Made by a program: the position numbers and the translations under genes
Origin: Megaleporinus macrocephalus
Lineage: Eukaryota > Chordata > Actinopteri > Characiformes > Anostomidae
NCBI GenBank assembly: GCA_021613375.1
Contig: CM038710.1
Coordinates: forward strand, 26,486,763-26,550,762
DNA length: 64,000 nucleotides
Reading direction: 5' to 3'
Notes under the pieces: generated by a model
The model's database searches: none
Seen by the model: only the letters and a program-made list of their open reading frames with translations
Told to the model about the DNA's origin: nothing
Shown here: one piece after another, positions 26,155 through 37,296 of the stretch
Position numbering within the stretch: position 1 is the first letter of the stretch
Layout of the letters: each line of letters begins with the position of its first letter

Positions 26155-26576
26155 GTGGCTGAGAAGACCCAACGCGCTGCAAATTCACAAACGTGCTGCA
26201 AACAGAAAACACTTTCATCAAAACGACAACATGGGCACTACATTTAACAAACGCACTGCAAAAACACGAACACGCTGCAAAACCGTCTACAACACAACGG
26301 AAATGTTTCCGGAGGACCATTAAAGGACGTGGGACCATATTGGCATATACTGCCACGCAATGTAAACAGAACCACGCAAAGCCACGGTAGCGTCTAATGA
26401 GAAGTACGTTTGGCTATATTTGTTAACTATCCAGACTTACTTCTTATTAGACGCCGTCTAATAGACGCTACCCATAGACTCCTCATTACAGGCTGGAGCT
26501 AATCCAGCGTCGCCGCCATATTGGATGGGTCTCCTCACTGAAGGCTCGCACCAGACCAAACGCAGAGAGAGCAATC

Positions 26577-26920
26577 ATGCCGGGATTTTGTGCAGCCTGC
26601 GGTTGCTATAATCGACGCAGTATCGAAAGCAGATCGCATGGGATTACCTTTCACAAGTAAGATTGAACAATAATTTTGGTTATTTTACCATTTATAATAT
26701 TCTGCCATCGTAACTAAGGTTATTTGGCTACCAACAAAATGCTAACAGCAGGAACAGGTAGTCTCTCTCATTATCTCTTGCGTTTTTTTTATTCATATTT
26801 TGAAGGTTTCCCAGTAACATTGACTTGAGGAGGCAATGGGAAATTGCGATAAGAAGGGAGGGTTTTGTTGCTACTGAGTCATCCAAGCTCTGTAGCGAGC
26901 ACTTCAAGCCAGATGACTAA
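26577..26920 (+). CDS. THAP-domain mini-protein, two exons
   Basis: Exon 1 is 26577-26656 (ATG, donor GTAAG) and exon 2 is 26806-26920 (acceptor AG after a T-rich tract, stop TAA). They join to a 64-residue frame. It begins MPGFCAACG and shows the C2CH zinc ligands C5, C8, C56 and H59, the conserved Trp38 and the Phe-Pro (28-29) of THAP domains. It ends right after HFKPDD, short of the conserved C-terminal hydrophobic motif, so folding is uncertain. It lies inside the P-like element and is followed by AATAAA at 27101-27106. It could be a repressor-like product of a non-autonomous element or a dead first exon. Confidence 0.5.
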
Positions 26921-27137
26921 GGCTGCACCACATCGCAAAATTAACTACCCTGGAGTTACAGAGTGTCAGTACACGCAAGAAACTGTGCAAAACAGTTCTT
27001 TTTCAAGGGTTTTAGATCCTCAGCCCCATTTATCTGTATATAATACATGTGTGTGTGTGTATATATACACGTGTGTTTGTGTGAAATAATTTCAAATGAA
27101 CAATAAAACTTTATTCATTAAAATATAAAATGAATTA

Positions 27138-27140
<3 letters not shown>

Positions 27141-27211
<71 letters not shown>
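27141..27211. repeat. (TA)n microsatellite
   Basis: About 70 bases of alternating T and A inside the P-like element. Confidence 0.95.
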
Positions 27212-27214
<3 letters not shown>

Positions 27215-27849
27215 TATGGACGCTATCGCCGTATGGGGTCCCACGTCCTTTAAGTGTCCTCTTGAAACATGTCCGTTGTGTTGTGGACGGTTTAGCAGTA
27301 CGTCTGTGAAATGCCGTTTTGATCTGTTTGCAGCGCGTTTGTGAATCTGCAGCGTGTTGAGTCTTCTCGGCCACATCTAAAGTATTTGTGACAAATACGC
27401 AAAACTAAAAACATTTGGAAACAGCTCTGTGCTATCTAAAATGGCCATGTAATAGTAAAATCTTCTGTGGTTTTGATAATTTTTTTTCTTATAAGAAAAA
27501 TGTTTCTTATTGACTCCCTGACAGACGTCTCAGTATTTGTGCTATTTTTAAAAAAAATACGTATTAATCACCAGACAAGTAGCTGTACACACCTTATAAA
27601 ATACCAGTTATATTATTTTAATGATATCAGTTTAAAGCTAGCATATAGTGAAAGAAAATAACACATTCATTAAGCGGAAAACAGTAATCTAAAACTAGAG
27701 ACAGAGAGTATTCCAAGAAAAATGACATATATCTATATATATATTTGTTTATGTGTATATTTGTTTATGTGTCTGTTTGTGCAGGGTGGTTTACAGGATA
27801 AGGATGTAAAAGGCTATTCAGAGCTTTGTCATGTATATATTATACATAT

Positions 27850-29902
27850 ACAGTGAGAAAAATAAATATTTGAACACCCTGCAACTTTGCAAGTTCTCAC
27901 AATTGGAAATCATGGAGGCGTCTGAAATTTTCATCTTAGGTGCATGTCCACTGGGAGAGACATAATATAAAAAAAAAATCTGGAAATCACAATGTATAAT
28001 TTTTTAAATAATTTATTTGTGTGTTACTGCTGCAAATAAGTATTTAAACACCTGCCAATCAGCACAAATTCTGGCCCTCAATGACCTGTTAGTCCGCCTC
28101 TAAAAAGTCCACCTCCACTCCACTCATTATTCTAAATTAGAAGCACCAGTTTGAGGTCGTTAGCTGCATAAAGACACCTGTCCACCCCACACAATCAGTA
28201 AGATTCCAACTACTAACATGGCTAAGACCAAAAAGCTGTCCAGAGACTCCAGAGACAAAATTGTAGACCTCCACAAGGCTGGAAATGGCTACAGGGCAAT
28301 TGCCAAGCAGCTTAGTGAAAAAAGATCAACTGTTGGAGCAATTATTAGAAAATGGAAGAAGCTAAAGGTAAGGTGAGGTAGTAAAGTTATTAGTGCAATG
28401 CTTTGTGCAAAAATGCTTCCCTTTTTTATCTGGGGTAAATGATTGGAGAGAGAGAGAGAGTGTACATGTACCAGGAAGATATCAGTTCAGACGTTGAGTT
28501 GTGTTGAGAAGTCTGATGGCTTGGGGGAAGAAGCTGTTGCAGAGTCTGGTCGTGTTGGACCGGACGCTGCGGTACCTTCTTCCTGATGGCAGGAGGGAGA
28601 ACAGTCTGTGTGAAGGGTGGGTGGGGTCATCCACAATGCTGGTTGCTTTGCGGATGCAGCGGGTGGTGTAAATGTCCAAGACGGAGGGGAGAGAGACTCC
28701 GATGATCCTCTCAGCTGTCCTCACAATGCGTTGGAGGGACTTGCGGTCAGAGGCTGTGCAGGTCCTAAACCAGGCAGTGATGCAGCTGCTTAGGATGCTC
28801 TCTATGGTTCCCCTATAGAAGAGGGTGAGGATGGGTGGAGGGAGACGGGCCTTTCTCAGCTTCCGGAGGAAGTAGAGACGCTGCTGGGCTTTCTTGGCTG
28901 TAGAGCTGGTGTTCAGGGACCAGGTGAGGTTCTCCGCTAGGTGGACACCAAGGAACTTGGTGCTCTTAACGATCTCCACAGAGGAGCCGTTGATGTTAAG
29001 CGGAGAGTGGACCGGTCTTGATTTCCTGAAGTCAACAACCATTTCCTTGGTCTTCTCTACATTCCAGTGAAGGTTGTTGAATTGCAGGGGGTCCAATGCA
29101 GAGGGCAGTTGGGTCTTAATGTTCCTCATGACTAGCCTCTCAAAGCACTTCATGATGATGGGCGTGAGAGCTACGGGACGGTAGTCATTGAGGCAGGACA
29201 CCGTGGACTTCTTCGGCACGGGGATGATGGTGGTGGTCTTGAGGCACGTTGGGACAGTGGAGCTGCGCAGGGAGACGTTGAAGATGTCCGTGAGAACATC
29301 TGTCAACTGGTCTGCACACTCTCTGAGCACTTTGCCAGGGATGTTGTCTGGTCCTGCAGCTTTCCGTGGGTTGACTCTGCGCAGAGTTTTCCTCACGTCC
29401 ACTGCAGTCAGGCACAGCGCCTGCTCGTCTGGCTTGGGTGTGATCCTGCTCCCCAACGTGTTGTTCATATCAAGGTGCTGGAGTGGCCTAGCCAGTCTCC
29501 AGACCTTAACCCTATAGAAAATCTCAAACTCCGTGTTTCTCAGCGACAGCCCAGAAACCTGGCTGATCTGGAGAAGATCTGTGTGGAGGAATGGGCCAAA
29601 ATCACTGCTTCAGTGCACCTGGTGAAAAACTACAGGAAACGTTTGACCTCTGTAATTGCAAACAAAGGCTGCTATAGCAAATATTAACATTGATTTTCAC
29701 AGGTGTTTAAATACTTATTTGCAGCAGTAACACACAAATAAATTATTTAAAAAATCATATATTGTGATTTCTGGATTTTTGTTTTAGATTATGTATCTCA
29801 CAGTGGACATGCACCTAAGATGAAAATTTCAGACCCCTCCATAATTTCTAAGTGGGAGAACTTGCAAAGTTGCAGGGTGTTCAAATACTTAGTTTCCTCA
29901 CT
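27850..29902 (+). mobile_element. Tc1-like transposon split by a LINE
   Basis: Inverted ends of about 210 bases lie at 27850-28060 and 29700-29902 (outer strings cagtgagaaaaataaatatt and its complement; inner strings around caaataagtatttaaacac). TA dinucleotides flank both. The N-terminal transposase is at 28218-28366 (start [10 protein letters not shown], helix-turn-helix with YRAIAKQL). The C-terminal end is at 29475-29687 and includes [13 protein letters not shown], which carries the last catalytic Glu. The middle, with the two catalytic Asp, is missing, and a LINE in opposite orientation occupies its place. Confidence 0.8.
28367..29472 (-). mobile_element. L2/Rex1-type LINE fragment with in-frame deletion
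   Basis: The minus strand encodes a 328-residue open frame (29468-28482) typical of fish L2/Rex1 (jockey-group) reverse transcriptases. It contains [24 protein letters not shown] and, in the second half, [16 protein letters not shown] and [16 protein letters not shown]. The frame jumps from LDPLQF straight to the WNVEKTKEM region. The central palm with the catalytic Asp pair is therefore gone, yet no frameshift resulted. The 5' part is truncated. It sits inside a Tc1 element. Confidence 0.75.
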
Positions 29903-30531
29903 GTATATACATATATGATTGACAGGAGCATCGGGCTGTGGGTAATGGTGGACCAGAAAGCCAAGGAAATAAATAGATTTTGGTAACTCTTTTTGAAACT
30001 TGATCATTTTTCAAGTTCTGCTTGTCTTGTGCAAATGTCATTCTGAAAAGTTGAGGGTGGAAGAGCAATTTATATAGAACATGTATTGATGATATGGAGG
30101 AGTCCTTCTCCATTAGGAGACACCCTTTGTCTGCGTTTTTTGCATGCTTTGGTTTGTTTTCCTGTTTTTTTAATAATCACTTTTTAACTTTTTTGAGCAC
30201 CTTTTTCAGTTTGTGAAGTAAAATATTATGTGTTTGTTTACAACATTAGTATAAAAATGTCGAATAGTGTCAACAAAATGTTCATAATAATAATTTCTGA
30301 ATTTATTATGGGGTTTGCAGGTAAAAATGAACAAAAATGCCCCAATCATCATGAAATTCAATTAAAAACAGCATTTTTTAAATTATTATAGTTTCTGAAT
30401 CATTTTACAGGCTTTGATGATTATAAATGAAGAACAGCTTTACACATTATGTTTGAACCAATGGTGTTGGATCTTCAGTTTAACCCTTTCTCTGCCGGGG
30501 ACTCCACACTCGTCTTACTGTGTTCTGTACT

Positions 30532-33273
30532 TTAAAGCGTGTCATGGCGTCTACCTCTACTCCGCCCAAAAATCATCCTCCTCTTTTTCACCACTAACAC
30601 GACTACTGCCACCATGGCACCCACAAAGTCTAGAAAAGCAAAGGAAACACCAGCCTTTTTCCCTGCTGACTGAGGGGAGCCTTTGAACATTAGGCATATT
30701 CTGCTGATGTTCTCAGGCTTTGCCAACCTCCACATTTTTGTGTCTTTGACTCTCAGCCAAGCTTGGTCACCTTCGGTCATCACAGCTACAGTGTTTGTGG
30801 CTATCATACTGATTAATGGGGGTCTTGTGAAAGGTGGCAGTTGGATGGGCAATAACTCATCTCCAGTGAAAATACCTGACTGAACACAGTACAGTATCTG
30901 GCATCCATCGCTTATGGCAGCTAGATGTTGACTAAACTGTGGTGGGCAGTGAGACTGGCTTCCTGCAAGCATGTTAGTTGACTGGCAGCTAAAGAAACCC
31001 CCAAAAGGTACAGAGAATCTGGTCGCTGTCTCATAGTCATTGCTTAGACAGACCATCATGCCGTTTGACAAAAAATTCTGAGCAAAGAAATTTGGAGGAC
31101 AAGACCTGGATTTGGTTATTGGGTTTTGTAAAGAAGGGCCATATAGACCACCAAAGAGGTACCCAGAGAACTCTGGAGCTGCTCCATTAGTGGAGCACCA
31201 GTAAGTGTCAATGCGGGCACTCATAACTTTGTACACATTTCCGCAGACACTATCACAGCAGGAGGAAAGCCAAAGAAACCCACATGACTCACAATGGCTG
31301 TTGCACTCATATTTATCATATGACCTTTCCTGCATTTCAGAACGCAGAAGAGTAGAAGTGTATGGTGGCGGACAGGAATATGCTCCAGTGGCTGGGTTTT
31401 TCACACTGAGCTCTTGGCAGATTGCATCTCCATCTGGAGTCAAGGGAGTGCACTGTTGGTAAACTCCACCAAAGCTAAGGTTGGTGCTGGGACCCTCACA
31501 TGAAGCATCATCCTTATTAGCTTGGAAATTGAAATTTTTGAGCTCTGAGTTTCAGACGTTTCTTGAGATTCATTACTTCCAGTTTTAAATTCAAGTGTTT
31601 TTTTAAATTTGGTTGCAGCTAATGCTGAAACAGAAAACTGAAAGGACTGCTTATCATAAACATAAGAGGATTTTAAATAGTCCTCCTCCACCAAAGTGGC
31701 ACCAGCATCAACACTCGTGATGACATGCGTACCATAATCAAGGACCATCTTCTCTGACAGGTATTCTGCCTGGCGAGTTTGGTTGTTATTGATGGCATCT
31801 GCAATCTCCTCTGCCTGACGTGCAAAACGAGCATTCAGAGTGAAATCAGGATAAACCTTTATGGTGTACAGATGATCACGCACCTAAGAGAAGAATAGAA
31901 CAGAAAAGATATGGAGTCTTTATGTAAACATTACTGTCTTAACATCAAATAAACAGTAAAGGAAAATAAACCAGAAGGGATGTATAGCTGTCAATAAGCC
32001 ATTGATGAGCAAAAAAGAAATTCTGCAGATCAATCAGAGAAACTGCTAGACTTCTAAGAACAACAGACTGACCACCCCAGAGCCCAAAGTGTCACTGAAT
32101 GTGTTTGGAATTACTTGGATTATTAGAGACTAAACATTTGAGATGTGGAAAATATCACTATTGAAATTTCACTATTTGAAAGAAATTATAATAAGGGCAA
32201 ATATGTCTTACTTATGCACAGTACTGTATTTGTAATTTATATAGTTATGTGTCTTATTGAATATTTATATATTAAAAATAACAAGTAAATATTGGATAAT
32301 AAGTAAATATAATACATAAATACATGGCCAGATTCCAGTGAAGAGGATAGAATTGGGCAGTCAAGACTTTTCTGTACAGTCTTACTGACAACTATTGAAC
32401 AATCTTGTTCTTCTTGATTGTTTATTCATATTTTTGTTTATTCCACATTATTATCTAATAAAAGCATAAACTTGTTATAAATGTTAGGACATTCTGTGAA
32501 AGGTATATATTTTTTATTTCCATATTATCAATTGATTAATTTATGACTAACAAGCAAGAAACACTGTTAAATAGACAACTTTTTAGTTTTTATTATTGGA
32601 AACCAAGCATTTTATAATTCTTGCTGTATTAAGCCAATTATGTATGTTTTGGCAGTAAGCGTTATGAGTAGGGGAAATATTTGCAGTTAATGTTCTTCTT
32701 TATTTAATATTTTCTTTATTTCTTCTTTTATTTGATCCAGAAATGCCTCTGCTAATTCCAATGGTTCTGCTAATGTCTCTCTTAATGGTTCAGGCTTGGG
32801 TATTTTTTTTTAATAAGCCTTACCTGTACACGTGATGTGACAGAATTGTCTTGCACTTGATGAGTTTTCATGCGTTGGTTCTCAGTGGAGAACTTGGCGT
32901 TGAGCGCAGAGAAGAAGGACCCTTCTGCATTAATGGAGCTTGCAGTGGAGCTTTTCTGCTTGAGCCATGAACTGATGATCTCCGAGTTCATTTCCACTCT
33001 GCTGGCCTTCTGTGGGATGACAAAGACCTCATCTGGGATGAAGTAGACGCCATCCTTGGTGGTCTGGCACAGGGAATAGCTAATGTTCATCACTTGCCCC
33101 ATATCCAAGTTACGCAGGTTGTCCCAGCCCCCACCTGGAAGGACCTCCAGTGCTGGCAGACTAATGTTTTTGCGGCTCCCACCAAGTTCATCGCTATGAC
33201 GACTGAGTGGATGAAGATCGCAGGTACTGATTAATGTAAACAGACCCAACAGAGAGAGACTCGCTGAACCCAT
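30532..33273 (-). pseudogene. mpeg1: mpeg1-like gene B, broken by a 268-bp deletion
   Basis: Exon 1 is 33273-32824 (150 codons, donor GTAAG) and looks intact. Exon 2 starts at 31883 behind an AG acceptor and keeps the YGTH MACPF signature. At about 31540/31541 it lacks 268 bases present in E (50144-50411). The loss removes about 89 codons of the later MACPF domain and shifts the frame, giving a stop near 31440. Beyond this the P2-like Cys region (loop CNSHCESCGF), transmembrane helix and KKRR remain open in another frame to 30532, and the sorting tail is lost (ends RRHDTL). The intron (940 bp) shares a Tc1 scar with E. The promoter keeps a TATA-like element near 33304-33310. Confidence 0.85.
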
Positions 33274-33844
33274 GGCTGATCTGAGTCAACAGTGTGTTAG
33301 GACTATATACTTTTTTCATGTGATGAGCCAGCAATCACATTGGCAGTGTGAAAAGTTTTAAATCCCTTTCACATTGTCATAAGACCTTAAACCTCTTCCT
33401 CCTCTCAGCAAAAGGAAGTACGAACACAGTTAATGTTGAGTGTGCTATTTCTTGAATGTGGCAAATAATGGTACAGCAAGAATAATAGCGACTTATTTAT
33501 TAAAAAAACATTTTGGGTAATGTCTGGCCCATACGTTCATTGTATGGTAATTTATTTCTTTACTCTGTTTTTTCAGACCACACATAACTCACACACATTT
33601 CAAGTAGGCAAACAGCTGTAAGCTGTTTGTTTAATAATATTTTCAGTATTTCTGAACACTTTCTGAACATTTCTGATGTGTCAACAAACATATTAATAAA
33701 AAAGCAATAATTCCAGACTTTAGTTTTCATGTTCTAAATTGAAAAAAAACTGATCAGTATCTTTAAAAAAGGTCAAATCTGAACCAAATTGCTGCTGTCA
33801 GAACAAACCCGTTGTTTTGCCATTTTTCAGTTTTCAGTTTCTGA

Positions 33845-34066
33845 CATAATTCGACAATGCCTCTTGCCCCAGGCTGGTGCTGTCCTGGGTGAACTGTTTT
33901 TTAGGGAATTACCATACATGTACTTTTCCTCTTCCGTATTCGGACTGCTGACTGGTTAAACATGTGGTGCTTTGTTACTTTGTGTGGCAAACTTGGACAA
34001 TGTGTTTGCAGTGCATGTAATACATACAGTAATACATATTCAGTGCAGTCATTTTGTGAAGATTCA
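33845..34066 (-). repeat. Ghost 3' flank of a lost mpeg1-like copy
   Basis: The strings gactgctgactggttaaac, cagtgcatgtaatacata and attcagtgcagtcattttgt match the 3' flanks of C, D and E in the same order. No mpeg1 coding DNA follows. The block ends at about 34066, where a gypsy-like element begins. It marks a duplication unit whose gene was removed or displaced. Confidence 0.65.
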
Positions 34067-34074
34067 AAGTTTAC

Positions 34075-35965
34075 ACTGGTGGCAGCGGTGGTCGGCGATA
34101 ATCTGGTTAACATGGTTGTTTTTGTTTGTTTTGGAAAATCTCGGACTGTAAAGAGTTCGGACACTTTTACATTTTTCCCAAGCTGCTTCTAAGTTCATGC
34201 TACGTGCTGCTCATGTTGTTTGAACATTGTGAAAAGCAAACTGCCCCTTCAGTATCACTGCACACTGCAGCTTCAGCCAAAGCAATGCATTAGCTAGTGC
34301 TATTTAGAATTGAACTCCCTGCTCCTTCCACGGGCGAGGACATAGAACCTTTCAGCTCGTGGGTTCAGCGTTTGGAAGTTGCTCTGGACGTTTCGACTGC
34401 ACAATTAGAAAAAGCTAAACTGCTAGCTGCAAGACTTTAGTGGCCCTGCATTTGCATACTAAACATCTCACTGCTCGTCCCCGCAAGCCTTTACTCCTCA
34501 CCCTTGGACTGACATCAGCCCTCTGCAACTGGGTGCTGAATTTTCTAACAGGCAGACCCCTGTCAGTCAGAGTTGGCAGCTGCACATCCAGCACAAGAAC
34601 AGTGAGCACAGGGGTCCCTGAAGGCTGTGTGCTGAGCCCCCTTCTGTACACACTCTTCACATACGACTGCGTGGTCTCCCAGAACAACACCAGCATCATC
34701 AAGTTTGTAGTCGTTGAACTGATCACTGGTGGGGAAGAGACAGCATACAGGAAGGAGGTGGCTGAGCTGGTGGCCTGGTGTCATGACAACAATTTTTCCT
34801 TGAAAGCTGACAAGACCAAAGAAATGATTGTTGATCCAAGGAGGAAGCGAGAGCTACACACACCCCTGTACATAGGGGAGACTGAGGTGGAGAGGGTGAA
34901 AACCTTTAAGTTCCTTGGCATTCACATCAGTGAGGATCTCAGCTGGTCCCACAACACTCAGATCATCATCAAGAAGTCCCAGCAGCGACTGTACTTTCTG
35001 AGAAGGCTGAGAAAATTTGGTATGCCAGCCAAAATTCTCAGCACCTTCCACAGGAGTATGATTGAGAGTGTTCTTACCAGCTCCATCATCGTCTGGTATG
35101 GAAACTCAGGACAGAAAGGCTCTCCAGCATGTGACTCAAAACTGCATAGTCCATCTGAGGAGCAGCCTTCCCCTCACTGCAGAACATCTACCACACCAGG
35201 GTCACCAGGAGGGCCTACAACATAATCAGGGACAGTACACATCCCCAGCACACACTCTTCACACGTTTACCTTCAGGCAGACGTTACAGGAGTGTGAAGT
35301 CCAGGACCACAAGACTGACAAACAGTTTCTACTCACAGGCCATCAGGCTTGTGAACACCTCACGCACTACCTCTCTAACCTCTCCTATCCGAACTGGTCT
35401 GATTTTAACTGCACCTTACACTCACTGTACTTCTGCTGTCAGAATACTGTTTACATTTGCTACTTGCACAAAAACACTATTGTTTACATTTCTTACTAGC
35501 ACTTGCACTTTAGGGCTGCTGCTCTCCATACTTGCACATAAAAGCACATGTAACCTTTTTTTTATTGTTAATTTAACTTTCAACTTATTTTTTATTTCAT
35601 TTTGTACTACTGGTGAATGGATGAACAGCTAAGTAAGTATTTCATTGAACAGTGTACTGTCTGTTTCTGGTGTGCATATGACATTAAAACTCTTGAATCT
35701 TTAGAAGTTTATGCAGCTGATCTCACTAATTTCGTGGCTGAGGCTTTTCCCCAATATGGTGCTGAGGCACAGAGCTGTGAAATTCACAAACATGGGGCTG
35801 ATACTGCATTAAAAGTGGCAACTCAGTGCGAAAAGTGGCAACTTACTGCAGTTAGCATTGACAGTAGCAGCACATACTCCTGTTATGCCTGTGACTGTTA
35901 CACCACAAACCAGCACCAGCTCACAGTCTCCCATTACAGAACTGACTGCTGTTATAGCTGACCTT
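34075..35965 (+). mobile_element. Ty3/gypsy gag relic split by a LINE
   Basis: From about 34074 (tacactggtggcagcggtgg, a leader-like string) the plus strand has a gag-like frame with STGEDIEPFSSWVQRLEVAL at about 34330-34390, then a GPAFAY-like block with a frameshift at 34440. After the LINE, gag resumes at about 35703 with VYAADLTNFVAEAFPQYGAE, the family's conserved region. No LTR is visible; pol is absent or lost. Confidence 0.6.
34488..35702 (+). mobile_element. L2-type LINE 3' part, RT palm damaged
   Basis: The frame from 34440 shows reverse transcriptase motifs: [61 protein letters not shown] and [13 protein letters not shown]. The catalytic FADD site is deleted ([10 protein letters not shown]). 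A frameshift near 35110 moves the C-terminal part ([11 protein letters not shown], 35270 on) to another frame. The 3' end is about 35690-35702 (actcttgaatct), typical of this group's tail. Confidence 0.75.
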
Positions 35966-36354
35966 TGAGAGTTAAGCGTGAAATTAAGTACAGCTGAGCT
36001 AGCTAGCACACACGTACACTAGCAAGACTGGCTAAGTACAAACGAACAGACTTTTGCTTTAAATGTATGTGGCACAACCACTCTCTTGGGTATAACCAGA
36101 GCTGGACTGGTAATCTGGCATACCGGGCCCGGTGGCCCGACAGTCCTCAGCGGCCCATGCTGTTGGATGTTTTTTCCTTCCCTTTTTTTTTTTAAAGACC
36201 GGCCCACAATTTAGAAAGGGGGCGGCCCATTGGCCCATCTTCAATATAGACAGTGGACAAAAGGTAGGACGAAAGCAGCCCCACCCTTTCTCTGCATGGT
36301 CTGCTGTAACTCCCGCTAGTTTCAGTGTTGAGTGTGCGTTAAAGAAGAGGCAAC

Positions 36355-36567
36355 ATGGAGAAACCGAAGCGGCAGAAAGGGGGTGTGGAGAAGTTACGTG
36401 CGGAGAGATTAAAGAGTGTCACTGTAGATTCTGCAAAATGTGATAAGATCACAGACATGTTCGCTGCTGTAGCCTCCACGTCCTCTGTGATAGCAGTGCT
36501 CCATCAACAGCAGGTTGTAGATGAAGCCAGCAGCAGTGGGCAGAGAGAGGAGCAGCCAGAGACCTGA
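36355..36567 (+). pseudogene. hAT-like transposase N-terminal fragment, left arm
   Basis: A 70-codon frame starts MEKPKRQKGGVEKLRAERLK and contains DKITDMF. This resembles the basic start of fish hAT transposases. It ends before any catalytic domain. A mirrored copy is in the other arm. Confidence 0.5.
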
Positions 36568-36976
36568 GGGACAGAGCGGGAAAGTGTAGCACGTAAGCAG
36601 GTAGTAATGTTAAGATAACACAGGGACTTTGAGGTGATGGAGGTAACGTTAAAATAGCAAACGGTCAAGAATGAGAAGTGCTGAATGAGCAGCAAGTGTC
36701 CATTTTAGGCTACATTATATATATATTCAAACTGCTATGCAGCCTTTCAACACACCTTTAGCCTAAATATCTAAAATGCTATGATGTAGCCTAAAATAAA
36801 AACTTGCTCATTCAGTACTCAGCCCTGACCGTTTACTATTTTATCAGAAGTAGGTGCCATACGTGGCTGCCAGAATTTGGGAACTATGCAAATACCAATA
36901 AATACTGATATTAATCAATCACTGTTAGCAACCTGCTGTTGATGGAGCACTGCTGTCACATAGGACGTGGAGGCTA

Positions 36977-37057
36977 CAACAGTGAACATGTCACACTCTT
37001 CAATCTCTTCGCATGTAACTTCTCTGCCCCCCCTTTCTGCCGCTTCGGTTCCTCCAT
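36977..37057 (-). pseudogene. hAT-like transposase N-terminal fragment, right arm
   Basis: The minus-strand ATG at 37057 begins MEEPKRQKGGAEKLHAKRLK, the mirror of the left-arm peptide. A deletion of about 30 bases, relative to the left arm, leads to an early stop. Confidence 0.5.
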
Positions 37058-37296
37058 GTTGCCTCTCTAACACACACTCAACACTGAAACTCAGAGAAAG
37101 GGTGGGGCCGCTTTCGTCCTATATCCTGATTGGTTCAGTCCACCGTCTATATTGAAGATGGGCCAATGGGCCGCCCCCTCTAAATTGTGGGTCTGCCTCT
37201 TAAAAAAAAAAGGAAAGAAAAAAACATCCAACAGCATCGGCCGCTGAGGACTGTCAGCCTATTTGCCCGGTATGCCAGATTACCAGTCCAGCCCTG

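Larger units (their letters stand above)
26155..27374 (+). mobile_element. P-like DNA transposon with THAP exon and long inverted ends
   Basis: The left end (26155 on, gtggctgagaagacccaacg) and the complement of the right end (27374 down, gtggccgagaagactcaaca) form terminal inverted repeats. These extend for about 170-190 bases and include the shared strings ttcacaaacg and aaaggacgtgggacc. Imperfect direct repeats flank the element (atctaaaatat and atctaaagtat). The interior carries a spliced THAP-domain reading frame and an AATAAA signal at 27101. THAP zinc fingers are the DNA-binding domains of P-element transposases; the catalytic part is absent. A (TA)n run fills 27141-27211. Confidence 0.6.
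36097..37296. mobile_element. Foldback hAT-like element (long palindrome)
   Basis: The left terminus cagagctggactggtaatct (36097 on) and the right terminus (complement from 37296, cagggctggactggtaatct) open two inverted arms of roughly 370-420 bases. Further inverted homology lies nearer the centre (about 36650-36715 with about 36787-36846). Both arms carry the same transposase start exon. No perfect 8-bp target duplication is visible (ggtataac and ggctgact). The termini and encoded peptide resemble fish hAT elements. Confidence 0.7.
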
